Source: Lepidurus packardi (taxonomy: Eukaryota > Arthropoda > Branchiopoda > Notostraca > Triopsidae). From it: DNA of 64,000 nt. The notes under the pieces were generated by a model, which saw only the letters and a list, made by a program, of their open reading frames with translations, ran no database searches and was not told where the DNA came from. The stretch lies in NCBI GenBank assembly GCA_023053545.1, contig JAKZAN010000051.1, forward strand, positions 62,001 through 126,000, read 5' to 3'. Both the position numbers and the translations under genes were made by a program. How positions within the stretch are numbered: position 1 is the stretch's first letter; the number at the start of each line of letters is the position of its first letter. Positions 13,801 to 28,269 of this stretch are shown here, piece by piece.

Positions 13801-15164
13801 CCTTACGGACTGAATTAATTCCTTACGGACTGAATTAATTCCTTACGGACTGAATTAATTCCTTACGTACTGAACTTATTCCTTACATACTGAATTAATT
13901 CCTTACGGACTGAATTAATTCCTTACGGACTGAATTAATACCTTCCGGACTGAATTAAATCCTTACGGACTGAATTAATTCCTTACGGACTGAATTAATT
14001 CCTTACGGACTGAATTAATTCCTTACTGACTGAATTAATTCATTACGGACTTAATTAAATCCTTACAGACTAAATTAATTCCTTATGGACTTAATTAATT
14101 CCGTAAGGAATGAATTAATTAATTACGGACTGAAATATTTCCTTACGTACTGAATTAATTCCTTACGGACTTAATTAATTCCTTACGGACTTAATTAATT
14201 CCTTACGGACTGAATTAATTCCTTACGGACTGAATTACATCCTCACGGACAGAATTAATTCCTTACGGACTGAATTAACTCCTTACGGACTGAATTAATT
14301 CCTTACGGACTGAATTAATTCCTTACGGACTGAATTAATACCTTACGGATTGAATTAAATCCTTACGGACTGAATTAATTCCTTACGGACTGAATTAATT
14401 CCTTACGGACTGAATTAATTCCTTACGGACTGAATTAATTCATTACGGACTTAATTAAATCCTTACAGACTGAATTAATTCCTTATGGACTTAATTAATT
14501 CCGTAAGGAATGAATTAATTAATTACGGACTGAAATAATTCCTTACGGACTGAATTAATTCCTTACGGACTGAATTAATTCCTTACGGATTGAATTAATA
14601 CCTTACGGACTGAATTACATCCTCACGGACAGAATTAATTCCTTACGGACTGAATTAACTCCTTACGGACTGAATTAATTCCTTACGGACTGAATTAATT
14701 CCTTACGGACTGAATTAATACCTTACGGATTGAATTAAATCCTTACGGACTGAATTAATTCCTTACGGACTGAATTAATTCCTTACGGACTGAATTAATT
14801 CCTTACGGACTGAATTAATTAATTACGGACTTAATTAAATCCTTACAGACTGAATTAATTCCTTATGGACTTAATTAATTCCGTAAGGAATGAATTAATT
14901 AATTACGGACTGAAATAATTCCTTACGGACTGAATTAATTCCTTACGGACTGAATTATTTCCTTAATTAATTCCTTACGGACTGAGTTAATTTCATACGG
15001 ACTGAATTAATTCATTACGGACTTAATTAATCGATTACGGACTGAATTAATTCCTTACGTACTGAACTTATTCCTTACGGACTGAATTAATTCCTTACGG
15101 ACTGAATTAATTCCTTACGGACTGAATTAATTCCTTACGGACTGAATTAATTCCTTACGGACTG

Positions 15165-17236
15165 AATTAATTCCTTACGGACTGAATTAATTCCTTACGG
15201 ACTGAATTAATACCTTACGGACTGAATTAAATCCTTACGGACTGAATTAATTCCTTACGGACTGAATTAATTCCTTACGGACTGAATTAAATCCTTACGG
15301 ACTGAATTAATTCATTACGGACTGAATTATTTCCTTAATTAATTCCTTACGGACTGAGTTAATTTCATACGGACTGAATTAATTCATTACGGACTTAATT
15401 AATCGATTACGGACTGAATTAATTCCTTACGTACTGAACTTATTCCTTACGGACTGAATTAATTCCTTACGGACTGAATTAATTCCTTACGGACTGAATT
15501 AATTCCTTACGGACTGAATTAATTTCTTACGGACTGAATTAATTCCTTACGGACTGAATTAATTCCTTACGGACTGAATTAATACCTGACGGACTGAATT
15601 AAATCCTTACGGACTGAATTAATTCCTTACGGACTGAATTAATTCCTTACGGACTGAATTAAATCCTTACGGACTGAATTAATTCATTACGGACTTAATT
15701 AAATCCTTACAGACTGAATTAATTCCTTATGGACTTAATTAAAATAATTCCTTACGGACTGAATTAATTCCTTACGGACTGAATTAATTCCTTACGGACT
15801 GAATTAATTTCATACGGACTGAATTAATTCATTACGGACTGAATTAATTCCTTACTGACTGAATTAATTCATTACGGACTTAATTAAATCCTGACAGACT
15901 AAATTAATTCCTTATGGACTAAATTAATTCCGTAAGGAATGAATTAATTAATTACGGACTGAAATAATTCCTTACGGACTGAATTAATTCCTTACGGACT
16001 TAATTAATTCCTTACGGACTTAATTAATTCCTTACGGACTGAATTAGTTCCTTACGGACTGAATTAGTTCCTTACGGACTGAATTAATTCTTTAAGATTG
16101 ATTGAATTCTTTTCTCACTGAATGAATTCCTTACGGACTGAATGAATTCCTTACGGACTTAATTAATCCATTGCGGACTGAATTAATTCCTTACGGACTG
16201 AATTAATTCCTTACGGACTGAATTAATTCCTTACGGACTGAATTAATACCTTACGGACTGAATTAAATCCTTACGGACTGAATTAATTCCTTACGGACTG
16301 AATTAATTCCTTACGGACTGAATTAAATCCTTACGGACTGAATTAATTCATTACGGACTGAATTATTTCCTTAATTAATTCCTTACGGACTGAGTTAATT
16401 TCATACGGACTGAATTAATTCATTACGGACTTAATTAATCGATTACGGACTGAATTAATTCCTTACGTACTGAACTTATTCCTTACGGACTGAATTAATT
16501 CCTTACGGACTGAATTAATTCCTTACGGACTGAATTAATTCCTTACGGACTGAATTAATTTCTTACGGACTGAATTAATTCCTTACGGACTGAATTAATT
16601 CCTTACGGACTGAATTAATACCTGACGGACTGAATTAAATCCTTACGGACTGAATTAATTCCTTACGGACTGAATTAATTCCTTACGGACTGAATTAAAT
16701 CCTTACGGACTGAATTAATTCATTACGGACTTAATTAAATCCTTACAGACTGAATTAATTCCTTATGGACTTAATTAAAATAATTCCTTACGGACTGAAT
16801 TAATTCCTTACGGACTGAATTAATTCCTTACGGACTGAATTAATTTCATACGGACTGAATTAATTCATTACGGACTGAATTAATTCCTTACTGACTGAAT
16901 TAATTCATTACGGACTTAATTAAATCCTGACAGACTAAATTAATTCCTTATGGACTAAATTAATTCCGTAAGGAATGAATTAATTAATTACGGACTGAAA
17001 TAATTCCTTACGGACTGAATTAATTCCTTACGGACTTAATTAATTCCTTACGGACTTAATTAATTCCTTACGGACTGAATTAGTTCCTTACGGACTGAAT
17101 TAGTTCCTTACGGACTGAATTAATTCTTTAAGATTGATTGAATTCTTTTCTCACTGAATGAATTCCTTACGGACTGAATGAATTCCTTACGGACTTAATT
17201 AATCCATTGCGGACTGAATTAATTCCTTACGGACTG
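15165..17236 (+). repeat. 1,036-bp tandem duplication
   Basis: Unit 1 is about 15,165-16,200 and unit 2 about 16,201-17,236. Shared private variants lie exactly 1,036 bp apart: AATACCTGACGG (15,585 and 16,621), AATCCTGACAGACT (15,892 and 16,928), the TTTAAGATTG marker (16,091 and 17,127) and CCATTGCGG. The copies split at about 17,240, where GAATGAATTCC replaces GAATTAATTCC. The left boundary is uncertain by several monomers because canonical monomers flank it. Shortened derivatives follow, with the CCTGACAGACT variant recurring at about 18,243, 18,782 and 19,274. Confidence 0.9.
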
Positions 17237-20200
17237 AATGAATTCCTTACGGACTGAACGAATTCCTTACGGACTTAATTAATTCCTTACGGACTGAATT
17301 AATTCCTTACGGACTGAATTAATACCTTACGGACTGAATTAAACCCTTACGGACTGAATTAATTCCTTACGGACTGAATTAATTCCTTACGGACTGAATT
17401 AATTCATTACGGACTTAATTAAATCCTTACAGACTGAATTAATTCCTTATGGACTTAATTAATTCCGTAAGGAATGAATTAATTAATTACGGACTGAAAT
17501 AATTCCTTACGGACTGAATTAATTCCTTACGGACTGAATTATTTCCTTAATTAATTCCTTACGGACTGAGTTAATTTCATACGGACTGAATTAATTCATT
17601 ACGGACTTAATTAATCGATTACGGACTGAATTAATTCCTTACGTACTGAACTTATTCCTTACGGACTGAATTAATTCCTTACGGACTGAATTAATTCCTT
17701 ACGGACTGAATTAATTCCTTACGGACTGAATTAATTCCTTACGGACTGAATTAATTCCTTACGGACTGAATTAATTCCTTACGGACTGAATTAATACCTT
17801 ACGGACTGAATTAAATCCTTACGGACTGAATTAATTCCTTACGGACTGAATTAATTCCTTACGGACTGAATTAATTCCTTACGGACTGAATTAATTCCTT
17901 ACGGACTGAATTAATTCCTTACGGACTGAATTAATACCTTACGGACTGAATTAAATCCTTACGGACTGAATTAATTCCTTACGGACTGAATTAATTCCTT
18001 ACGGACTGAATTAAATCCTTACGGACTGAATTAATTCATTACGGACTTAATTAAATCCTTACAGACTGAATTAATTCCTTATGGACTTAATTAAAATAAT
18101 TCCTTACGGACTGAATTAATTCCTTACGGACTGATTTAATTCCTTACGGACTGAATTAATTTCATACGGACTGAATTAATTCATTACGGACTGAATTAAT
18201 TCCTTACTGACTGAATTAATTCATTACGGACTTAATTAAATCCTGACAGACTAAATTAATTCCTTATGGACTAAATTAATTCCGTAAGGAATGAATTAAT
18301 TAATTACGGACTGAAATAATTCCTTACGGACTGAATTAATTCCTTACGGACTTAATTAATTCCTTACGGACTTAATTAATTCCTTACGGACTGAATTAGT
18401 TCCTTACGGACTGAATTAGTTCCTTACGGACTGAATTAATTCTTTAAGATTGATTGAATTCTTTTCTCACTGAATGAATTCCTTACGGACTGAATGAATT
18501 CCTTACGGACTTAATTAATCCATTGCGGACTGAATTAATTCCTTACGGACTGAATGAATTCCTTACGGACTGAACGAATTCCTTACGGACTTAATTAATT
18601 CCTTACGGACTGAATTAATTCCTTACGGACTGAATTAATACCTTACGGACTGAATTAAACCCTTACGGACTGAATTAATTCCTTACGGACTGAATTAATT
18701 CCTTACGGACTGAATTAATTCATTACGGACTGAATTAATTCCTTACTGACTGAATTAATTCATTACGGACTTAATTAAATCCTGACAGACTAAATTAATT
18801 CCTTATGGACTAAATTAATTCCGTAAGGAATGAATTAATTAATTACGGACTGAAATAATTCCTTACGGACTGAATTAATTCCTTACGGACTTAATTAATT
18901 CCTTACGGACTTAATTAATTCCTTACGGACTGAATTAGTTCCTTACGGACTGAATTAGTTCCTTACGGACTGAATTAATTCTTTAAGATTGATTGAATTC
19001 TTTTCTCACTGAATGAATTCCTTACGGACTGAATGAATTCCTTACGGACTTAATTAATCCATTGCGGACTGAATTAATTCCTTACGGACTGAATGAATTC
19101 CTTAATTCCTTATGGACTTAATTAAAATAATTCCTTACGGACTGAATTAATTCCTTACGGACTGAATTAATTCCTTACGGACTGAATTAATTTCATACGG
19201 ACTGAATTAATTCATTACGGACTGAATTAATTCCTTACTGACTGAATTAATTCATTACGGACTTAATTAAATCCTGACAGACTAAATTAATTCCTTATGG
19301 ACTAAATTAATTCCGTAAGGAATGAATTAATTAATTACGGACTGAAATAATTCCTTACGGACTGAATTAATTCCTTACGGACTTAATTAATTCCTTACGG
19401 ACTTAATTAATTCCTTACGGACTGAATTAGTTCCTTACGGACTGAATTAGTTCCTTACGGACTGAATTAATTCTTTAAGATTGATTGAATTCTTTTCTCA
19501 CTGAATGAATTCCTTACGGACTGAATGAATTCCTTACGGACTTAATTAATCCATTGCGGACTGAATTAATTCCTTACGGACTGAATGAATTCCTTACGGA
19601 CTGAACGAATTCCTTACGGACTTAATTAATTCCTTACGGACTGAATTAATTCCTTACGGACTGAATTAATACCTTACGGACTGAATTAAACCCTTACGGA
19701 CTGAATTAATTCCTTACGGACTGAATTAATTCCTTACGGACTGAATTAATTCCTTACTGACTGAATTAATTCCTTACGTACTGAATTAATCCATTACGGA
19801 CTGAATTATTTCCTTACGTACTGAAGTTTTTCCTTACGGACTGAATTAATTCATTACGGACTTAATTAAATCCTTACAGACTAAATTAATTCCTTATGGG
19901 CTTAATTAATTCCGTAAGGAATGAATTAATTAATTACGGACTGAAATATTTCCTTACGTACTGAATTAATTCCTTACGGACTTAATTAATTCCTTACGGA
20001 CTTAATTAATTCCTTACGGACTGAATTAATTCCTTACGGACTGAATTACATCCTCACGGACAGAATTAATTCCTTACGGACTGAATTAACTCCTTACGGA
20101 CTGAATTAATTCCTTACGGACTGAATTAATTCCTTACGGACTGAATTAATACCTTTCGGATTGAATTAATTCCTTACGGACTGAATTAATTCCTTACGGA

Positions 20201-23200
20201 CTGAATTAATTCCTTACGGACTGAATTAATACCTTACGGACTGAATTAAATCCTTACGGACTGAATTAATTCCTTACGGACTGAATTAATTCCTTACGGA
20301 CTGAATTAAATCCTTACGGACTGAATTAATTCATTACGGACTTAATTAAATCCTTACAGACTGAATTAATTCCTTATGGACTTAATTAAAATAATTCCTT
20401 ACGGACTGAATTAATTCCTTACGGACTGAATTAATTCCTTACGGACTGAATTAATTTCATACGGACTGAATTAATTCATTACGGACTGAATTAATCGATT
20501 ACGGACTGAATTAATTCCTTACGTACTGAACTTATTCCTTACGGACTGAATTAATTCCTTACGGACTGAATTAATTCCTTACGGACTGAATTAATACCTT
20601 CCGGACTGAATTAAATCCTCACGGACTGAATTAATTCCTTACGGACTGTATTAATTCCTTACGGACTGAATTAATTCCTTACTGACTTAATTAATTCATT
20701 ACGGACTTAATTAAATCCTTACAGACTAAATTAATTCCTTATGGACTAAATTAATTCCGTAAGGAATGAATTAATTAATTACGGACTGAAATAATTCCTT
20801 ACGGACTGAATTAATTCCTTACGGACTTAATTAATTCCTTATGGACTTAATTAATTCCTTACGGACTGAATTAATTCCTTACGGACTGAATTAGTTCCTT
20901 ACGGACTGAATTAATTCTTTAAGATTGATTGAATTCTTTTCTCACTGAATGAATTCCTTACGGACTGAATGAATTCCTTACGGACTTAATTAATCCATTA
21001 CGGACTGAATTAATTCCTTACGGACTGAATGAATTCCTTACGGACTGAACGAATTCCTTACGGACTGAATGAATTCCTTACGGACTGAATTAATTTCATA
21101 CGGACTGAATTAATTCATTACGGACTTAATTAATTCCTTACGGACTGAATTAATTCCTTACGGACTGAATTAATACCTAACGGACTGAATTAAACCCTTA
21201 CGGACTGAATTAATTCCTTACGGACTGAATTAATTCCTTACGGACTGAATTAATTCCTTACTGACTGAATTAATTCCTTACGTACTGAATTAATCCATTA
21301 CGGACTGAATTATTTCCTTACGTACTGAAGTTTTTCCTTACGGACTGAATTAATTTATTACGGACTTAATTAAATCCTTACAGACTAAATTAATTCCTTA
21401 TGGACTTAATTAATTCCGTAAGGAATGAATTAATTAATTACGGACTGAAATATTTCCTTACGTACTGAATTAATTCCTTACGGACTTAATTAATTCCTTA
21501 CGGACTTAATTAATTCCTTACGGACTGAATTAATTCCTTACGGACTGAATTAGTTCCTTACGGACTGAATTAATTCTTTAAGATTGATTGAATTCTTTTC
21601 ACACTGAATGAATTCCTTACGGACTGAATGAATTCCTTACGGACTGAATTAATTTCATACGGACTGAATTAATTCCTTACGGACTGAATGAATTCCTTAC
21701 GGACTGAATGAATTCCTTACGGACTGAATTAATTTCATACGGACTGAATTAATTCATTACGGACTGAATTAATCGATTACGGACTGAATTAATTCCTTAC
21801 GTACTGAACTTATTCCTTACGGACTGAATTAATTCCTTACGGACTGAATTAATTCCTTACGGACTGAATTAATACCTTCCGGACTGAAATAAATCCTTAC
21901 GGACTGAATTAATTCCTTACGGACTGAATTAATTCCTTACGGACTGAATTAATTCCTTACTGACTGAATTAATTCATTACGGACTTAATTAAATCCTTAC
22001 AGACTAAATTAATTCCTTATGGACTAAATTATTTCCGTAAGGAATGAATGAATTAATTACGGACTGAAATAATTCCTTACGGACTGAATTAATTCCTTAC
22101 GGACTTAATTAATTCCTTACGGACTTAATTAATTCCTTACGGACTGAATTAATTCCTTACGGACTGAATTAGTTCCTTACGGACTGAATTAATTCTTTAA
22201 GATTGATTGAATTCTTTTCTCACTGAATGAATTCCTTACGGACTAAATGAATTCCTTACGGACTTAATTAATCCATTGCGGACTGAATTAATTCCTTACG
22301 GACTGAATGAATTCCTTACGGACTGAATGAATTCCTTACGGACTGAATGAATTCCTTACGGACTGAATTAATTTCATACGGACTGAATTAATTCATTACG
22401 GACTGAATTAATCGATTACGGACTGAATTAATCCTTACGTACTGAACTTATTCCTTACGGACTGAATTAATTCCTTACGGACTGAATTAATTCCTTACGG
22501 ACTGAATTAATACCTTCCGGACTGAATTAAATCCTTACGGACTGAATTAATTCCTTACGGACTGAATTAATTCCTTACGGACTGAATTAATTCCTTACTG
22601 ACTGAATTAATTCATTACGGACTTAATTAAATCCTTACAGACTAAATTAATTCCTTATGGACTAAATTATTTCCGTAAGGAATGAATTAATTAATTACGG
22701 ACTGAAATAATTCCTTACGGACTGAATTAATTCCTTACGGACTTAATTAATTCCTTACGGACTTAATTAATTCCTTACGGACTGAATTAATTCCTTACGG
22801 ACTGAATTAGTTCCTTACGGACTGAATTAATTCTTTAAGATTGATTGAATTCTTTTCTCACTGAATGAATTCCTTACGGACTGAATGAATTCCTTACGGA
22901 CTTAATTAATCCATTGCGGACTGAATTAATTCCTTACGGACTGAATGAATTCCTTACGGACTGAACGAATTCTTTACGGACTGAATGAATTCCTTACGGA
23001 CTGAATTAATTTCATACGGACTGAATTAATTCATTACGGACTTAATTAATTCCTTACGGACTGAATTAATTCCTTACGGACTGAATTAATACCTTACGGA
23101 CTGAATTAAACCCTTACGGACTGAATTAATTCCTTACGGACTGAATTAATTCCTTACGGACTGAATTAATTCCTTACTGACTGAATTAATTCCTTACGTA

Positions 23201-26200
23201 CTGAATTAATCCATTACGGACTGAATTATTTCTTTCCGTACTGAAGTTTTTCCTTACGGACTGAATTAATTCATTACGGACTTAATTAAATCCTTACAGA
23301 CTAAATTAATTCCTTATGGACTTAATTAATTCCGTAAGGAATGAATTAATTAATTACGGACTGAAATATTTCCTTACGTACTGAATTAATTCCTTACGGA
23401 CTTAATTAATTCCTTACGGACTTAATTAATTCCTTACGGACTGAATTAATTCCTTACGGACTGAATTAACTCCTTACGGACTGAATTAATTCCTTACGGA
23501 CTGAATTAATTCCTTACGGACTGAATTAATACCTTACGGATTGAATTAAATCCTTACGGACTGAATTAATTCCTTACGGACTGAATTAATTCCTTACGGA
23601 CTGAATTAATTCCTTACGGACTGAATTAATTCCTTACGGACTGAATTAATTCATTACGGACTTAATTAAATCCTTACAGACTGAATTAATTCCTTATGGA
23701 CTTAATTAATTCCGTAAGGAATGAATTAATTAATTACGGACTGAAATATTTCCTTACGTACTGAATTAATTCCTTACGGACTTAATTAATTCCTTACGGA
23801 CTTAATTAATTCCTTACGGACTGAATTAATTCCTTACGGACTGAATTACATCCTCACGGACAGAATTAATTCCTTACGGACTGAATTAACTCCTTACGGA
23901 CTGAATTAATTCCTTACGGACTGAATTAATTCCTTACGGACTGAATTAATACCTTACGGATTGAATTAAATCCTTACGGACTGAATTAATTCCTTACGGA
24001 CTGAATTAATTCCTTACGGACTGAATTAATTCCTTACGGACTGAATTAATTCATTACGGACTTAATTAAATCCTTACAGACTGAATTAATTCCTTATGGA
24101 CTTAATTAATTCCGTAAGGAATGAATTAATTAATTACGGACTGAAATAATTCCTTACGGACTGAATTAATTCCTTACGGACTGAATTAATTCCTTACGGA
24201 CTGAATTAATACCTTACGGACTGAATTACATCCTCACGGACAGAATTAATTCCTTACCTACTGAATTAACTCCTTACGGACTGAATTAATTCCTTACGGA
24301 CTGAATTAATTCCTTACGGACTGAATTAATACCTTACGGATTGAATTAAATCCTTACGGATTGAATTAATTCCTTACGGACTGAATTAATTCCTTACGGA
24401 CTGAATTAATTCCTTACGGACTGAATTAATTCATTACGGACTTAATTAAATCCTTACAGACTGAATTAATTCCTTATGGACTTAATTAATTCCGTAAGGA
24501 ATGAATTAATTAATTACGGACTGAAATAATTCCTTACGGACTGAATTAATTCCTTACGGACTGAATTAATTCCTTAATTAATTCCTTACGGACTGAGTTA
24601 ATTTCATACGGACTGAATTAATTCATTACGGACTTAATTAATCGATTACGGACTGAATTAATTCCTTACGTACTGAACTTATTAATTACGGACTGAATTA
24701 ATTCCTTACGGACTGAATTAATTCCTTACGGACTGAATTAATTCCTTACGGACTGAATTAATTCCTTACGGACTGAATTAATTCCTTACGGACTGAATTA
24801 ATTCCTTACGGACTGAATTAATACCTTACTGACTGAATTAAATCCTTACGGACTGAATTAATTCCTTACGGACTGAATTAATTCCTTACGGACTGAATTA
24901 AATCCTTACGGACTGAATTAATTCATTACGGACTTAATTAAATCCTTACAGACTGAATTAATTCCTTATGGACTTAATTAAAATAATTCCTTACGGACTG
25001 AATTAATTCCTTACGGACTGAATTAATTCCTTACGGACTGAATTAATTTCATACGGACTGAATTAATTCATTACGGACTGAATTAATCGATTACGGACTG
25101 AATTAATTCCTTACGTACTGAACTTATTCCTTACGGACTGAATTAATTCCTTACGGACTGAATTAATTCCTTACGGACTGAATTAATACCTTCCGGACTG
25201 AATTAAATCCTTACGGACTGAATTAATTCCTTACGGACTGAATTAATTCCTTACGGACTGAATTAATTCCTTACTGACTGAATTAATTCATTACGGACTT
25301 AATTAAATCCTTACAGACTAAATTAATTCCTTATGGACTAAATTAATTCCGTAAGGAATGAATTAATTAATTACGGACTGAAATAATTCCTTACGGACTG
25401 AATTAATTCCTTACGGACTTAATTAATTCCTTACGGACTGAATTAATTCCTTACGGACTGAATTAATTCCTTACGGACTGAATTAGTTCCTTACGGACTG
25501 AATTAAATCTTTAAGATTGATTGAATTCTTTTCTCACTGAATGAATTCCTTACGGACTGAATGAATTCCTTACGGACTTAATTAATCCATTGCGGACTGA
25601 ATTAATTCCTTACGGACTGAATGAATTCCTTACGGACTGAACGAATTCCTTACGGACTGAATGAATTCCTTACGGACTGAATTAATTTCATACGGACTGA
25701 ATTAATTCATTACGGACTTAATTAATTCCTTACGGACTGAATTAATTCCTTACGGACTGAATTAATACCTTACGGACTGAATTAAACCCTTACGGACTGA
25801 ATTAATTCCTTACGGACTGAATTAATTCCTTACGGACTGAATTAATTCCTTACTGACTGAATTAATTCCTTACGTACTGAATTAATCCATTACGGACTGA
25901 ATTATTTCCTTACGTACTGAAGTTTTTCCTTACGGACTGAATTAATTCATTACGGACTTAATTAAATCCTTACAGACTAAATTAATTCCTTACGGACTTA
26001 ATTAATTCCGTAAGGAATGAATTAATTAATTACGGACTGAAATATTTCCTTACGTACTGAATTAATTCCTTACGGACTTAATTAATTCCTTACGGACTTA
26101 ATTAATTCCTTACGGACTGAATTAATTCCTTACGGGCTGAATTACATCCTCACGGACAGAATTAATTCCTTACGGACTGAATTAACTCCTTACGGACTGA

Positions 26201-26447
26201 ATTAATTCCTTACGGACTGAATTAATTCCTTACGGACTGAATTAATACCTTACGGATTGAATTAAATCCTTACGGACTGAATTAATTCTTTACGGACTGA
26301 ATTAATTCCTTACGGACTGAATTAATTCCTTACGGACTGAATTAATTCATTACGGACTTAATTAAATCCTTACAGACTGAATTAATTCCTTACGGACTGA
26401 ATTAATTCATTACGGACTTAATTAAATCCTTACGGACTGAATTAATT

Positions 26448-27615
26448 CATTACGGACTTAATTAAATCCTTACAGACTGAATTAATTCCTTATGGACTTA
26501 ATTAAAATAATTCCTTACGGACTGAATTAATTCCTTACGGACTGAATTAATTCCTTACGGACTGAATTAATTTCATACGGACTGAATTAATTCATTACGG
26601 ACTGAATTAATCGATTACGGACTGAATTAATTCCTTACGTACTGAACTTATTCCTTACGGACTGAATTAATTCCTTACGGACTGAATTAATTCCTTACGG
26701 ACTGAATTAATTCCTTACTGACTGAATTAATTCATTACGGACTTAATTAAATCCTTACAGACTAAATTAATTCCTTATGGACTAAATTAATTCCGTAAGG
26801 AATGAATTAATTAATTACGGACTGAAATAATTCCTTACGGACTGAATTAATTCCTTACGGACTTAATTAATTCCTTACGGACTTAATTAATTCCTTACGG
26901 ACTGAATTAATTCCTTACGGACTGAATTAGTTCCTTACGGACTGAATTAATTCTTTAAGATTGATTGAATTCTTTTCTCACTGAATGAATTCCTTCCGGA
27001 CTGAATGAATTCCTTACGGACTTAATTAATCCATTACGGACTTAATTAAATCCTTACAGACTGAATTAATTCCTTATGGACTTAATTAAAATAATTCCTT
27101 ACGGACTGAATTAATTCCTTACGGACTGAATTAATTCCTTACGGACTGAATTAATTTCATACGGACTGAATTAATTCATTACGGACTGAATTAATCGATT
27201 ACGGACTGAATTAATTCCTTACGTACTGAACTTATTCCTTACGGACTGAATTAATTCCTTACGGACTGAATTAATTCCTTACGGACTGAATTAATTCCTT
27301 ACTGACTGAATTAATTCATTACGGACTTAATTAAATCCTTACAGACTAAATTAATTCCTTATGGACTAAATTAATTCCGTAAGGAATGAATTAATTAATT
27401 ACGGACTGAAATAATTCCTTACGGACTGAATTAATTCCTTACGGACTTAATTAATTCCTTACGGACTTAATTAATTCCTTACGGACTGAATTAATTCCTT
27501 ACGGACTGAATTAGTTCCTTACGGACTGAATTAATTCTTTAAGATTGATTGAATTCTTTTCTCACTGAATGAATTCCTTCCGGACTGAATGAATTCCTTA
27601 CGGACTTAATTAATC
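26448..27615 (+). repeat. 584-bp tandem duplication
   Basis: CATTACGGACTTAATTAAAT at 26,448 and 27,032, the TTTAAGATTG marker at 26,954 and 27,538, and the rare CCTTCCGGACTG monomer at 26,992 and 27,576 all lie 584 bp apart. 584 is 29 monomers plus 4 bp, because the unit carries an AAAATAATTCC register shift. The second copy runs on into AACGAATTCC monomers shared with other blocks, which the first lacks, so the junction is at about 27,030. Confidence 0.9.
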
Positions 27616-28269
27616 CATTACGGACTGAATTAATTCCTTACGGACTGAATGAATTCCTTACGGACTGAACGAATTCCTTACGGACTGAATGAATTCCTTA
27701 CGGACTGAATTAATTTCATACGGACTGAATTAATTCATTACGGACTTAATTAATTCCTTACGGACTGAATTAATTCCTTACGGACTGAATTAATACCTTA
27801 CGGACTGAATTAAACCCTTACGGACTGAATTAATTCCTTACGGACTGAATTAATTCCTTACGGACTGAATTAATTCCTTACTGACTGAATTAATTCCTTA
27901 CGTACTGAATTAATCCATTACGGAATGAATTATTTCCTTACGTACTGAAGTTTTTCCTTACGGACTGAATTAATTTACTACGGACTTAATTAAATCCTTA
28001 CAGACTAAATTAATTCCTTATGGACTTAATTAATTCCGTAAGGAATGAATTAATTAATTACGGACTGAAATATTTCCTTACGTACTGAATTAATTCCTTA
28101 CGGACTTAATTAATTCCTTACGGACTTAATTAATTCCTTACGGACTGAATTAATTCCTTACGGACTGAATTAGTTCCTTACGGACTGAATTAATTCTTTA
28201 AGATTGATTGAATTCTTTTCACACTGAATGAATTCCTTACGGACTGAATGAATTCCTTACGGACTGAAT

